Shown: in pieces, positions 27,441-35,647 of the stretch | How positions within the stretch are numbered: position 1 is the first letter of the stretch | Layout of the letters: the number at the start of each line of letters is the position of its first letter | NCBI GenBank assembly: GCA_964358485.1 | Contig: CAYHPY010000001.1 | Coordinates: 1 to 64,000, forward strand | DNA length: 64,000 bases | Origin: CAYHPY01 sp964358485 | Lineage (GTDB): Bacteria; Elusimicrobiota; Elusimicrobia; UBA1565; UBA9628 | Reading direction: 5' to 3' | Program-made: the position numbers and the translations under genes | The notes under the pieces: model-generated | What the model saw: the letters and a program-made list of their open reading frames with translations, nothing else | Told to the model about the DNA's origin: nothing | Databases searched by the model: none

Positions 27441-27460
27441 CCCGGTTCCTGCCGGGCTCG

Positions 27461-29098
27461 ATGGTATCAAATTACGGTCCCAAGGACCGGTGGCTCCTTT
27501 TCATCGCCGCCCTCCTCGTTCTTCCTCCTTTCGTCCTTCCTCTTTATAATCCGGACCTGTTCTGGCATCTGTCCTGCGCCCGCTGGATTCTGGAACACGC
27601 GGCCTTTCCCCGGGAGGACTTTTTGTCCTTCACCAAAAGCGGCCATCCCTGGGCGGATTTCGAGTGGCTGTCTCAGTTGGTTTTCTACGGCGCGCATCGG
27701 GCCGGCGGCTTGGGCGCGTTGTGGGCGCTCAAAAATCTCCTTCTTGGATTAAGCCTTTTTTTAACCGTTAAAACCCTGGACCTTCACGGAATCCGGGGCC
27801 CGCTCAAAGCGGCGGCCATCGCGGCCTGGGGCGCCGTAAACATGGCCCACGCCGACATCCGGCCTGACCTGATTTCCAAGGCGATTTTTTCCGGCCTATT
27901 CTATTTCCTGGAGCGGGAGCGCCTGGGGCGGGGCCGCTTTCCCGGCGGTTGGTTCGGCCTGCCGGCGGTTTTCGCCCTTTGGGCCAATTTCCACGCCGCC
28001 TATCCCATGGGCCTGGCCCTGCTTTTTTTCTACGCCCTGGGAGACGTCGCGGAGGGCCGGCGCAAGGCGGCTCTGGGGCGCGCCGGCCTGACGGCGCTTT
28101 GCGCTTTGGCCACGGCCGCCAATCCCTACGGCTTGGGCGCCCACGAGGTTCTGCGCCGGCATTGGGCCGAACGGGAATTGGTCGCCCGCTTCATCCAAGA
28201 ATGGGGACCGACGACTTTCACCAAGGCCGGGCACATCCCCTTCTGGCCGATGCTCGCCGTGGTTCTGGCGTTGCTGGCTTGCGGAGGAGCCCCGACCGGG
28301 GCGGCGTTGGGCGTTCTTTATTTCGGCTATTCGGCCGTCCAGCATACCCGGCTCGGCTCCTACTTCACGGTTCTGGCCGTTCCCGTGGCCGCGGCGCAGG
28401 CGGTCCGGCTCTGCTCCCCGGAGAAGGCGCGGCTCGCCTTTTTGGGCGTGGTCCTGCTTCTGGGCGTGTATTACCCCTGGGCCTTGGGCCGCCTTTCCCT
28501 GGGAAAAATTTTCGACGGGGTCTTCGTCCCCATGGGGGCGGCGGAGTTCATGGACCGCGAGCGGGAAACGGTGTCCCGCCTGCGGGTCTATAATTCCTGG
28601 GAGTGGGGCGGGTATCTGGGTTGGAGGCTGTCCCCCTGGCACAAGGTTTTCGGCGACGGGCGCTACATCTTCCATCAACAGCTCCCCGAGGTCCAGGAGT
28701 CGGTCTCCTCTCCCGAGAACGGCCGCCGGTTTCTGGAGCGCTACGACCTCGGCGCCGCCGTGGTCCGCAACATTGGCTCGGCGGTCCGGACGGTCAAGGG
28801 CTACCCGGACGGCTCGGAAAAGGTTTTCTGGCGTCCTTGGTACCTGTCCTATTTTCCCAAGGAAAAATGGGCTCTGGCCTATTGGGACCGGCAGGCCCTG
28901 TTCTTCGTCCGCCGGGACCGCGTCCCCGCCGGCTGGCTGTCGGCCCGGGAGTACCGCTATGTCCGCCCCGGCGACGACGCCGCCTTCGAGGAAGCCCTGC
29001 GCCTCAAGGAAATCCCGCTCGACGCCGTCGACCGCGAACGCGCCCGCCACGACCGCGATCTCCAAGATTACGCCTGGATGGATTCTAGATTAAAATAG
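27461..29098 (+). CDS. Polytopic membrane protein of unknown function
   Basis: A 545-residue inner-membrane protein with about ten hydrophobic segments in residues 1-360 and a soluble C-terminal part. Motifs NPDLFWHLSCARWI, NFHAAYPMG and NSWEWGGYLGWRL with FGDGRY are shared by a widespread family of glycosyltransferase-like (GT-C) membrane proteins; the aspartate in the first periplasmic loop (NPD) fits that fold. The substrate is unknown. It follows rpmB by 20 bases and may be co-transcribed. Its stop codon TAG (29096-29098) lies inside the left arm of the REP-like palindrome, so the last codons of the gene may derive from that element. Confidence 0.65.
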   Translation: MVSNYGPKDRWLLFIAALLVLPPFVLPLYNPDLFWHLSCARWILEHAAFPREDFLSFTKSGHPWADFEWLSQLVFYGAHRAGGLGALWALKNLLLGLSLFLTVKTLDLHGIRGPLKAAAIAAWGAVNMAHADIRPDLISKAIFSGLFYFLERERLGRGRFPGGWFGLPAVFALWANFHAAYPMGLALLFFYALGDVAEGRRKAALGRAGLTALCALATAANPYGLGAHEVLRRHWAERELVARFIQEWGPTTFTKAGHIPFWPMLAVVLALLACGGAPTGAALGVLYFGYSAVQHTRLGSYFTVLAVPVAAAQAVRLCSPEKARLAFLGVVLLLGVYYPWALGRLSLGKIFDGVFVPMGAAEFMDRERETVSRLRVYNSWEWGGYLGWRLSPWHKVFGDGRYIFHQQLPEVQESVSSPENGRRFLERYDLGAAVVRNIGSAVRTVKGYPDGSEKVFWRPWYLSYFPKEKWALAYWDRQALFFVRRDRVPAGWLSAREYRYVRPGDDAAFEEALRLKEIPLDAVDRERARHDRDLQDYAWMDSRLK

Positions 29099-29146
29099 GG
29101 ACAGCCACCATTTTTACTTGGTAAAAATGGTCGCTGTCCCTATTTT
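29092..29146. repeat. REP-like palindrome between convergent genes
   Basis: Two 26-base arms (29092-29117 and 29121-29146) match as inverted copies at 25 of 26 positions with a three-base loop. The arms carry TAGGGACAGC and CCATTTTTAC. Palindromes with this TAGGGACAG...CCATTTTT theme are, from memory, common beside REP-associated tyrosine transposase genes in many phyla. No transposase is in this window. It supplies the stop codon of the upstream gene and can fold into a long hairpin on either strand, so it could also terminate both convergent transcripts. Confidence 0.75.
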
Positions 29147-29156
29147 GGTTCTGTAG

Positions 29157-29645
29157 TTACTCCCCTTTCCCGCTCTCGGCGTCGAGCAGTTCCAGCCGTA
29201 GTTTCACCAGCTTGTCCCGGTTTTTCTTGCCCGAGGCCAGTTTTTTCTCCAGGACCGGCAGGCGTTCGCGGAGCTTCTGAAGGCGGGTTTCCATATGCTT
29301 GAGGCGCATATCCATTTCGGCGCCGATGGCTTTTTCAAGCTCGGTCCGCAGGGACTTGCGCTCATCTGAAGTCTTGGCCTCCAGGTAGCGGCGCCGAACC
29401 TCCCGGGTCTTGGTCCGAAGCTCCCGGCGCTCCTTCATGGCCTTTCGGACCTCGCCGCCGCCTTTTCCCCCGCCCAGAAATTCCCGGAATTTCCCGCGAC
29501 GGCCCCCCCTGGCCCAGCCCCGGGCTCCTTCCCCGCCGCCCCGCTCCTCGATGGCGGACTCGTCGGAGTCCACCGGCTCTGCCAGAACCGGCCGTGCCGC
29601 CGCCGCCGAGAACGCCCACACCGCCGCCAGAATCCATGGTTTCAT
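29157..29645 (-). CDS. Secreted coiled-coil protein in sigma-factor operon
   Basis: A 162-residue protein with a signal peptide ending near VLAEP (residue 22), a Gly/Arg-rich stretch, and a long charged helix from about residue 65 to 155 (RRELRTKTREVRRRY, then LRERLPVLEKKL), probably a coiled coil. The arrangement resembles small periplasmic stress proteins of the CpxP/Spy kind in length and helix content, but I see no LTxxQ motif. It is the third gene of an operon with an ECF sigma factor and its anti-sigma factor (ATGA overlap), so a role in sensing or relieving envelope stress is likely but unproven. Confidence 0.6.
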   Translation of the reverse strand: MKPWILAAVWAFSAAAARPVLAEPVDSDESAIEERGGGEGARGWARGGRRGKFREFLGGGKGGGEVRKAMKERRELRTKTREVRRRYLEAKTSDERKSLRTELEKAIGAEMDMRLKHMETRLQKLRERLPVLEKKLASGKKNRDKLVKLRLELLDAESGKGE

Positions 29646-30106
29646 AGGTCACCCCCCGTGACAGTTTCCGACAAATCGAGTTCAACATCCGAAATCAGTT
29701 CCTCGAGTTCCTCCAGATCCGTTTCAATCCGGGACAACTCATCGCGGTCCTCGGAGGCCGACGCCGAAGGCGCGGGGCCCGCCGTCGGCCCGGGGCGCTG
29801 GCGCCCCACCATGAGAAGCAAGGTCGCCAAAGCCAGCCCTAGCCCCGCGGGAATCCAGTTCCAGGGCAGAAAGGGTTGCGGGCGGGTCTCCGGGGCCAAA
29901 ATGTGAGAGCGCGTTTTTCGGACCAAGTCCGGGTTCGGGTCCTCCATGACCGACTTGGCCGCCGCGGACGACGCTTCAAGCGCCCCGGCGAAGGACCGGC
30001 AGGCGGCGCACCCGGCCAAGTGTCCGGCCAGTTCCGTGCTTTCGCGGTCCGCCAATTCCCCGGCCGCGCGCAGGAGCAGGGCGTTCTCGAAATTTTCGTG
30101 GTTCAT
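29642..30106 (-). CDS. Anti-sigma factor with zinc-finger domain
   Basis: A 154-residue membrane protein. The N-terminal cytoplasmic domain carries the ZAS motif HxxxCxxC (His29, Cys33, Cys36) used by zinc-binding anti-sigma factors to hold ECF sigma factors. One transmembrane segment follows (WIPAGLGLALATLLLMVG, about residues 83-101) and then an acidic periplasmic tail. Overlaps of four bases with the sigma gene upstream and the coiled-coil gene downstream show that the three are made together. It most likely inhibits the sigma factor at 30103 until an envelope signal arrives. Confidence 0.88.
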   Translation of the reverse strand: MNHENFENALLLRAAGELADRESTELAGHLAGCAACRSFAGALEASSAAAKSVMEDPNPDLVRKTRSHILAPETRPQPFLPWNWIPAGLGLALATLLLMVGRQRPGPTAGPAPSASASEDRDELSRIETDLEELEELISDVELDLSETVTGGDL

Positions 30107-30624
30107 GGTTTTTCCAGGATCCGGCGGAGCTTGGCAACCGCGTAGTGCATCCGTCCCAGGGCGGTGTTGAGGGGAATGCCGAGCGCGCCGGAAATCTCCT
30201 TAAAGGAAAGGCCCCCGTGTTCCCGCAGCAGGAACACCTCGCGCTGGTCCAAGGGCAGGGAATCGATGGCGGCCATGATCCTGGCGTTGGTCTCGCCGGA
30301 TTCCAATTCGGCTTCGGGCCGGGGGTCTTTGCCCGGGAGGGTTTCGGCCCAAGAGGCGCCCTCCTCCGCGCTTTGGTCCAAGGAGACCTCGGGGCGCGCG
30401 CGGCGCAGGTGGTCGAGGGCCAGGCGGCGGGCGATGGTGAACAGCCAGGCCGCCGGGCGCTGCCGGTCCTCGTAGGTTTTCGCGGCTCCCAGGGCTTTCA
30501 CGAACACCTCCTGAAACAGGTCGTCGGCGGCCGAGTCCCCGGCCATGCGGCGCAGAAAGCTGTGGAGGGGCCCTTTAAACTCTTCCAGCCAGCGGGCAAG
30601 CTCATCGGGTTTGACCCCCAACAT
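30103..30624 (-). CDS. ECF-type RNA polymerase sigma factor
   Basis: A 173-residue sigma-70-family protein of extracytoplasmic-function size. Region 2 is seen in DDLFQEVFVKAL and RPAAWLFTIARRLALDHLRR; region 4 in LPLDQREVFLLREHGGLSFKEISGALGIP, with a helix-turn-helix that binds the -35 element. AAGGAG lies a few bases before the ATG. It is the first gene of a sigma/anti-sigma/coiled-coil operon and may regulate itself. I could not recognise a target promoter by eye. Confidence 0.93.
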   Translation of the reverse strand: MLGVKPDELARWLEEFKGPLHSFLRRMAGDSAADDLFQEVFVKALGAAKTYEDRQRPAAWLFTIARRLALDHLRRARPEVSLDQSAEEGASWAETLPGKDPRPEAELESGETNARIMAAIDSLPLDQREVFLLREHGGLSFKEISGALGIPLNTALGRMHYAVAKLRRILEKP

Positions 30625-30859
30625 GTTCTCCTTACCAGGTATAACGGATTGGCGCCCCTTTTATTGTGTCCGGGCGGGCGTCTAAATTCTATGAATTCGA
30701 TCTTCCCTTTCGTGGAATGAATCCGTGAGGCAATTCCTCGTTTTCCCGCAAGGGGGGGGGAATTTTCACCGGAAAAGCTGCCCGGCGGGATATTTTTGAT
30801 TTACGCGACGATCGCCGGTTTTCGCCGCCGTTGCCGAAACTGGCTTTCGGCGGATATTG

Positions 30860-30865
30860 TATGAT
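30860..30865 (+). promoter_or_regulatory. Putative -10 box of the Cys-rich secreted protein
   Basis: TATGAT at 30860-30865 lies nine bases before the ATG at 30875 and no Shine-Dalgarno sequence intervenes. A TTGCCG at 30831-30836 is too far (23 bases) for a standard -35. Low certainty. Confidence 0.25.
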
Positions 30866-30874
30866 GGCCCCAAT

Positions 30875-31582
30875 ATGAAACTTTCCTTGATCGCCGCCTT
30901 ATTGTCGGCCGCGGCTCCGGTTTTCGCGGCGGCTCCGGCCGTTCCCGTTACCTCCGCCCCGGCGGGGACCTATTCCACGGTGTTCGCCAATGTCTACGTG
31001 AAGGTTTACGGCTTCAAGGGAAGCCTGCTCCTCAACGGGGTGGAAAACTGCCCTTTCGCCGACCAAGGGGGGCTCCCCGCCAAGACCGCCACCAGCGTAG
31101 TCTGCAATTCGATGAAACACAAGCTCCTCAAGGGGGAGAATGTTTTAAAGGCGAGCTTCGAGAAGGTGCCCCTCGGTTCCCTCAAAACCAACCCCGGCAC
31201 CGGGCAGCCCCCGCAGGAAACGCCCTTGCTCAAGATCGAACTGGCCGATGAAGGGGATCGGGCCTTTCGGGAGTGGAATTTTTCGGCGGACGCTTCCCCC
31301 AAGGAAATCCGTTTTCAATTCCCGATCGCCGAACCCGGGGCCCGGGCCTCCAGGGATGCGCCTTTTCCCAAGGGGACCAAGCCCGTCAAGGTCAAGCCCA
31401 AGGCGGGAACGCCTCCCGAGCCCGACTACAAGTTGGAGCGGCTGGAGAATTTCTGCGGAAACGAAATCGGTTTGCTCTGTAAATCTAAAAAGAGCAAGGT
31501 CAAGGCGTTGGCGGCGTGCCTGAAAGACCACTGGGACAGCCTTCTGCCCGCCTGCCGGAACGCCCTGCGCGCCGCGGATTAA
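30875..31582 (+). CDS. Secreted protein with C-terminal cysteine-rich repeat
   Basis: A 235-residue protein with a signal peptide (residues 1-19). The central part is beta-rich, with a cysteine in ENCPF and another in VVCNS that may form a disulfide. The last 40 residues show FCGNEIGLLC, AACLKDHW and PACRNAL, a spacing of four cysteines that resembles the GLG1-type (cysteine-rich FGF-receptor) repeat also found in bacterial secreted proteins. Oxidised disulfides fit a periplasmic or surface location. It diverges from the ECF operon over 250 bases and could be under its control. Function unknown. Confidence 0.6.
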   Translation: MKLSLIAALLSAAAPVFAAAPAVPVTSAPAGTYSTVFANVYVKVYGFKGSLLLNGVENCPFADQGGLPAKTATSVVCNSMKHKLLKGENVLKASFEKVPLGSLKTNPGTGQPPQETPLLKIELADEGDRAFREWNFSADASPKEIRFQFPIAEPGARASRDAPFPKGTKPVKVKPKAGTPPEPDYKLERLENFCGNEIGLLCKSKKSKVKALAACLKDHWDSLLPACRNALRAAD

Positions 31583-32214
31583 AGGGAAGAGCGGACCCAG
31601 GCCTCGACCGAGGCCGACTCGGCCGGGGTGGGCAAAGCGCCGGCGGGCAGTTTCCCGAGAGTCAGGGGCGGGAGGGTCTCCAGGCTCCGAGCCCCGTCCG
31701 CCCAGGGGGCCGGAAATCCCGCCGGATCGGCCAAGGCCCGTTCCGCCCAATGCGCGCCGAAATAGGTGACGGCCAAATCCCCCAGGTCAAAGGCGTTTCC
31801 CGCGGACGCCGAGTCCCGCCGTTCCTTCTCGTAGCCGGTCGAAAGCGCCTCCTCCAGCCCGAAGAAAGCCGAGATCCAGCCGCCGTAGATGAAGTGCAGG
31901 CCCCAATCCTCGCGGCCCAGGAGCTTGGGGCGCCCGCCGCGCTCGGTCCAAAGCATGAGGCCGCCGAACTGGGCCTTGAAGGCGAGGGCGGGACCTGGAG
32001 CGCCCGCGGAGCGGGCGCAGATAGCCTGGAAAATTTCAGAAAATTCCTTCCCTTGAGATGAGAGCTCGCCGGCCAGCGCCGCGACCGCCTCGGCCTCCCG
32101 CTCGATCTCCCCCGGTTCCTCGGCCGTTCTTACGGCGGCGGCCGTAAACGGCGGGGGCGCCTTGGGAGGGGTTCCCCCGAGGAGCAGGGCCAGGGCCAGC
32201 AGGCTAGGCGACAA
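31579..32214 (-). CDS. Hypothetical secreted protein downstream of rel
   Basis: A 211-residue protein with a TTG start at 32214, supported by GGGAG eight bases upstream; the start overlaps the rel stop by 11 bases. The N-terminus SPSLLALALLLGG is hydrophobic and may be a short signal peptide. The body contains WGLHFIYGGWISAFFG and a long acidic helix. No family is recognised. It converges with the Cys-rich secreted protein, with four bases of overlap. Confidence 0.5.
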   Translation of the reverse strand: MSPSLLALALLLGGTPPKAPPPFTAAAVRTAEEPGEIEREAEAVAALAGELSSQGKEFSEIFQAICARSAGAPGPALAFKAQFGGLMLWTERGGRPKLLGREDWGLHFIYGGWISAFFGLEEALSTGYEKERRDSASAGNAFDLGDLAVTYFGAHWAERALADPAGFPAPWADGARSLETLPPLTLGKLPAGALPTPAESASVEAWVRSSL

Positions 32215-33646
32215 TGCCTTTCTCCCGAAGGTAGTTGCGGATCTTGGAGCGCGCGCGGGCGGTCTTGACCACCAGGAGCCAGTCCTTTTTCGGAACCGAG
32301 CCCTTCTTGGTCAGAATCACGCAGATGTCGCCCGATTTGAGCTGGTAGTCGAGCTTGACCATCTTATTATTGACCTTGGCGCCCACGCAGGTCATGCCGA
32401 TCTCGGTGTGCACGGCGAAGGCGAAATCCAGGGGCGTGGCGCCGGCGGCGAAGGCCTTGACCTCTCCCGCCGGGGTGAAGACGAAGACCTGGTTGAGCTC
32501 CAGATCCGTCTTGAGGCTGTCCAAAAACTCCCGCGGGCTTTTGAGGTCCTGGAGCCACTCGATCCATTGCCTCAGCCAGTTGAGCTTCTCCTCCATGTGC
32601 GCGTCCCGGGCGTGCTCGCCGGTCTTGTAGCGCCAATGGGCCGCGATGCCGTACTCCGCGGTGCGGTGCATCTCCTCGGTGCGGATTTGGATCTCGACGA
32701 GCTCTCCCCCGGGGCCCATGACGGTCGTGTGCAGGCTGCGGTAGAGGTTCATCTTGGGGATGGCGATGTAGTCGGTGAAGGACCCGGCCACCGGCTTGAA
32801 ATAGGTATGGACGATGCCCAGGAGGGCGTAGCAGTCGGCCACCGTGTCGGTGATGATGCGCACGCCCAGGGCGTCCTGGATTTCCTCGAAGGGTTTGTCC
32901 TGCCGCTGCATCTTCTGGTAGATGGAATTGAGGCTCTTGGAGCGCGAGAGGATGCGGTGGGAGATTTTCGAAGTGCCCAGGGCCTTCTCGACTCCTTCCT
33001 TGAATTTCGCCAGCGTGATCTCCCTCGCGGAAAGCATGGCGGTGACCTTGGAGTTGAGGGTCTCGTATTCCTCCGGGTGCAGGTACATGAAGGCCAGGTC
33101 TTCCAGCTCCCCCTTGAGGCGGAACATGCCCAGGCGATGGGCCAGGGGGGCGTACAGGGAAATGGTCTCGTGGGCGATGCGCAGCTGCTTGTCCCGGTTG
33201 AGGTAGTTGAGGGTCTTCATGTTGTGCAGGCGGTCGGCCAGCTTGATGATGATGACCCGGATGTCCTGGGCGGTGGCCAGGAGCATGTTGCGCCAGTTCT
33301 CGGCCTGGGCGTCGTCGTGGGAGGAGAATTGGAGGCTGTCGAGCTTGGTCATGCCGACCACCAACTTGGAAATTTCGTCGCCGAATTCGCTGCGCAGAAG
33401 CTCGGCGGTGGTGGGGGTATCCTCGATGACGTCGTGCAGGAGCCCGGCGCAGACCGTGGGAAGATCCATCTTCCAGTCTATCAAAGAGGAAGCGACCGCG
33501 TCGCAGTGGACGAAGTAGTGCTCCCCGGAGGCTCGCTCCTGATCGGCGTGGGCCTTCAGGGAATAGTCGTAGGCTTTCTCCAGGATCGCCGTGTCCACGT
33601 GCGGGGCGTAGGCCTCGAACCGTTTGATGAGCTCTTCTTTTTCCAT
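32204..33646 (-). CDS. rel: RelA/SpoT-type (p)ppGpp synthetase/hydrolase lacking the C-terminal regulatory region
   Basis: A 480-residue protein that makes and breaks (p)ppGpp. The HD hydrolase domain has His71-Asp72 in HDVIEDT with the upstream FVHCDAV histidine, so hydrolysis should work. The synthetase domain shows SRSKSLNSIYQKM, DALGVRIIT, YRSLHTTV and EIQIRTEEMH, and a TGS domain follows (VFTPAGEVKAF). The protein stops soon after the TGS domain (KTARARSKIRNYL), whereas typical long Rel proteins run to about 700 residues with helical, zinc-finger and ACT domains. The stop overlaps the next gene, so the short form looks genuine. Its ATG overlaps the ZIP transporter stop by one base (TAATG). 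Confidence 0.93.
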   Translation of the reverse strand: MEKEELIKRFEAYAPHVDTAILEKAYDYSLKAHADQERASGEHYFVHCDAVASSLIDWKMDLPTVCAGLLHDVIEDTPTTAELLRSEFGDEISKLVVGMTKLDSLQFSSHDDAQAENWRNMLLATAQDIRVIIIKLADRLHNMKTLNYLNRDKQLRIAHETISLYAPLAHRLGMFRLKGELEDLAFMYLHPEEYETLNSKVTAMLSAREITLAKFKEGVEKALGTSKISHRILSRSKSLNSIYQKMQRQDKPFEEIQDALGVRIITDTVADCYALLGIVHTYFKPVAGSFTDYIAIPKMNLYRSLHTTVMGPGGELVEIQIRTEEMHRTAEYGIAAHWRYKTGEHARDAHMEEKLNWLRQWIEWLQDLKSPREFLDSLKTDLELNQVFVFTPAGEVKAFAAGATPLDFAFAVHTEIGMTCVGAKVNNKMVKLDYQLKSGDICVILTKKGSVPKKDWLLVVKTARARSKIRNYLREKGIVA

Positions 33647-34359
33647 TAGAAGCGGTGCAGGGCCGCCATGCCCAGTAGACCCAAACCGAAATACGCCAGG
33701 CCGCTCTTATCCTCGGCCTTATGCAGGCGCGGAACCAGGTCGGCGGCGCCGATGTAGATGAAGGAGCCCCCGGCAAACCCCAGCAGGGCGGCTGCGGCCC
33801 GGGGGGAACCCGCGGTCGAGCCCAGCGCGTTGAAGGCGGCCCCCGCCGGAGTGGCCGCGGCGACCAGGGTCAAGGAGATGAGACTCCGCGCCGGGCTCAT
33901 CCCGGCTTGGGTAAACAACGAGGTCAGCGTGAAACCGTCGGCCAGCTTGTGCAGGGCCAGGGCGATTCCCACCGCGATGCCCGCCGGGACGCCGGCCGAG
34001 AAAGAAACGCCCAGGTTGAAACCGTCGATGAAGGAGTGGATCGTCAAGGCCGAAAACGCCGCCCAGCCCAGGTAGTGGACCCGGCATTGCTCCAGGTACT
34101 CGGGGCAGGAATCAAGCATCGCGAAACTGCCCATGGTAAACAACAGCACGAACGCCGCCACCGCCCCCCAGCCCGCCAAAGACGGATCCTGGTTCCAGGC
34201 CTCCGGCAGAACCTCGGTGAAGGCCACGCCGATCAGGATTCCGGCGCGCAAGGAAAAAAGCCGCCACATCCCCGGCCGGGAAAGCATGTTCTTGATCAGC
34301 GGGGCCGTGCCTCCGGCGAAGGTCATCGCGACGGCCAAGATCGTGAAAGTGAGAAGCAT
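33646..34359 (-). CDS. ZIP-family divalent metal transporter
   Basis: A 237-residue inner-membrane protein with about eight helices. The metal-site motifs HSFIDGFN and LHKLADGF, in the fourth and fifth helices of ZIP proteins, are both present and indicate zinc, iron or manganese transport. The ATG at 34359 starts just before the first helix; TATAAT (34377-34372 on the minus strand) lies 12 bases upstream within the 3' end of lpxB, so the gene has its own promoter and a leader of only about five bases. It is followed by rel with a one-base overlap. Confidence 0.88.
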   Translation of the reverse strand: MLLTFTILAVAMTFAGGTAPLIKNMLSRPGMWRLFSLRAGILIGVAFTEVLPEAWNQDPSLAGWGAVAAFVLLFTMGSFAMLDSCPEYLEQCRVHYLGWAAFSALTIHSFIDGFNLGVSFSAGVPAGIAVGIALALHKLADGFTLTSLFTQAGMSPARSLISLTLVAAATPAGAAFNALGSTAGSPRAAAALLGFAGGSFIYIGAADLVPRLHKAEDKSGLAYFGLGLLGMAALHRF

Positions 34360-34371
34360 GGGCTTGCCTAT

Positions 34372-34377
34372 ATTATA
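34372..34377 (-). promoter_or_regulatory. -10 box of the ZIP transporter gene
   Basis: A perfect TATAAT on the minus strand, 12 bases before the ATG at 34359 and overlapping the lpxB stop. I find no convincing -35. The short distance implies a nearly leaderless message. Confidence 0.4.
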
Positions 34378-35482
34378 GAAGAATCCCGCTGTCCTGAAGG
34401 ATTTCGGCCGCGGCCCTTCCGGCACCGCCGGGGGACCCCAGGCGCGAGCGGATTTCCAGGAGCTCCCGCCGGACGGCCGACCAGGCCGCGGGATCCCCCA
34501 GGATCGGGGCCACCGCGGCGGCGATTTTTTCCGGCTTGGCGTCGCGCTGGATAAGCTCGGGCGCCAGCCGCTTTCCGGCCAGGAGATTGGCCATGGCGAT
34601 GTAGGGGACCTTGATCAGAGTCCGGGCGATGGCGTAGGTGGGCCAGGAGAGCTTGTAGACCACGGCCATGGGCACCCCCAGCAGGGCGTTTTCCAAAGTG
34701 GCCGTGCCGGAGGAGCTGATGGCGAAATCCAATGAGGAGCGCAGGGCGTAATCGCGCTCCCGGACCACGGGCAGGGGGACGCCTCCGGGGCCATTATAAG
34801 CGGAATCGGGCAGGGACGCCGCCGCAAAGAGGCGCGCCCGGGCGCCGGGAAAGCGTTTTTTTAACAGATCGAAAGTTTTCAGGAACACCGGAAGGTGGCG
34901 GCGCACCTCGGAGGCGCGCGAGCCCGGCAGCAGGCCGATCAAGGGCTTGTCCGACGGGGCGTCCCGGGGCGGGGCGGGGGGCATAAGGTCCAAGAGCGGG
35001 TGGCCCACATAGAGGCAGTCCACGCCCGCCTCCCGGTAGAGCTTTTCCTCGAACGGAAAGATCACCAGCATCTTGCGGACTAGTTTTTTTAGAACCTGAA
35101 TGCGCCCCGGGCGGCTGGCCCAGACCTGGGGGCTGACGTAGTAGTAGGCGGGGACTTTGGCCGCCGCCGCGAAGGACAGCACCCGGCGGTTGAAGCCGTA
35201 GTAGTCGATGCAGACCAGGGCCGAGACCTTGCGTTCCTTCATGAACCGTCCCAATCGGAATCCCAGGCGGGTGAAAAAGGGCAGGGCCGCCAGGGGCTCC
35301 AGAAAACCGGTCATGCCTCTTGTCGCCAAGTCCTCCAGGAATTCGTGGGCCTCGGCCTTCATTAAGGGGCCGCCGACGGCCGCGATCCGCGCGGAGGGTT
35401 CGCGCGCCTTGAGTTCGCGGATCAAGTTGGCGCCGTGGAGATCGCCCGAGGGGTCGCCGGCGACGAGGAGGATGGTCCGCAT
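34373..35482 (-). CDS. lpxB: Lipid-A-disaccharide synthase
   Basis: A 369-residue GT-B glycosyltransferase that joins UDP-2,3-diacylglucosamine and lipid X to make the lipid A disaccharide. Signature elements are LLVAGDPSGDLHGANL at the N-terminus, YYVSPQVWASRPGR, VGHPLLD, LLPGSRASEVRRHLP and ISSSGTATLENAL. Length is normal. It is not inside the main lpx operon but about 2 kb away, separated by a dehydrogenase and an oppositely oriented acyltransferase. TAAAAT lies 12 bases before the ATG and no Shine-Dalgarno sequence is present. It acts at the inner face of the inner membrane. Confidence 0.96.
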   Translation of the reverse strand: MRTILLVAGDPSGDLHGANLIRELKAREPSARIAAVGGPLMKAEAHEFLEDLATRGMTGFLEPLAALPFFTRLGFRLGRFMKERKVSALVCIDYYGFNRRVLSFAAAAKVPAYYYVSPQVWASRPGRIQVLKKLVRKMLVIFPFEEKLYREAGVDCLYVGHPLLDLMPPAPPRDAPSDKPLIGLLPGSRASEVRRHLPVFLKTFDLLKKRFPGARARLFAAASLPDSAYNGPGGVPLPVVRERDYALRSSLDFAISSSGTATLENALLGVPMAVVYKLSWPTYAIARTLIKVPYIAMANLLAGKRLAPELIQRDAKPEKIAAAVAPILGDPAAWSAVRRELLEIRSRLGSPGGAGRAAAEILQDSGILL

Positions 35483-35647
35483 GGGAGGAAGGCTATTTTA
35501 GGAAATTTGGGGGGGCTGCCCCATACCATGAAATCTCGGACACTGGATCCGAATATTCATGGTGGCAATGGCTCCCCGCCGACTGCGCCCAGACAATCCC
35601 GGCCCCAGAACTGGCATTTGTCCGCTTTCGGAGCTATCCTATTCCGA

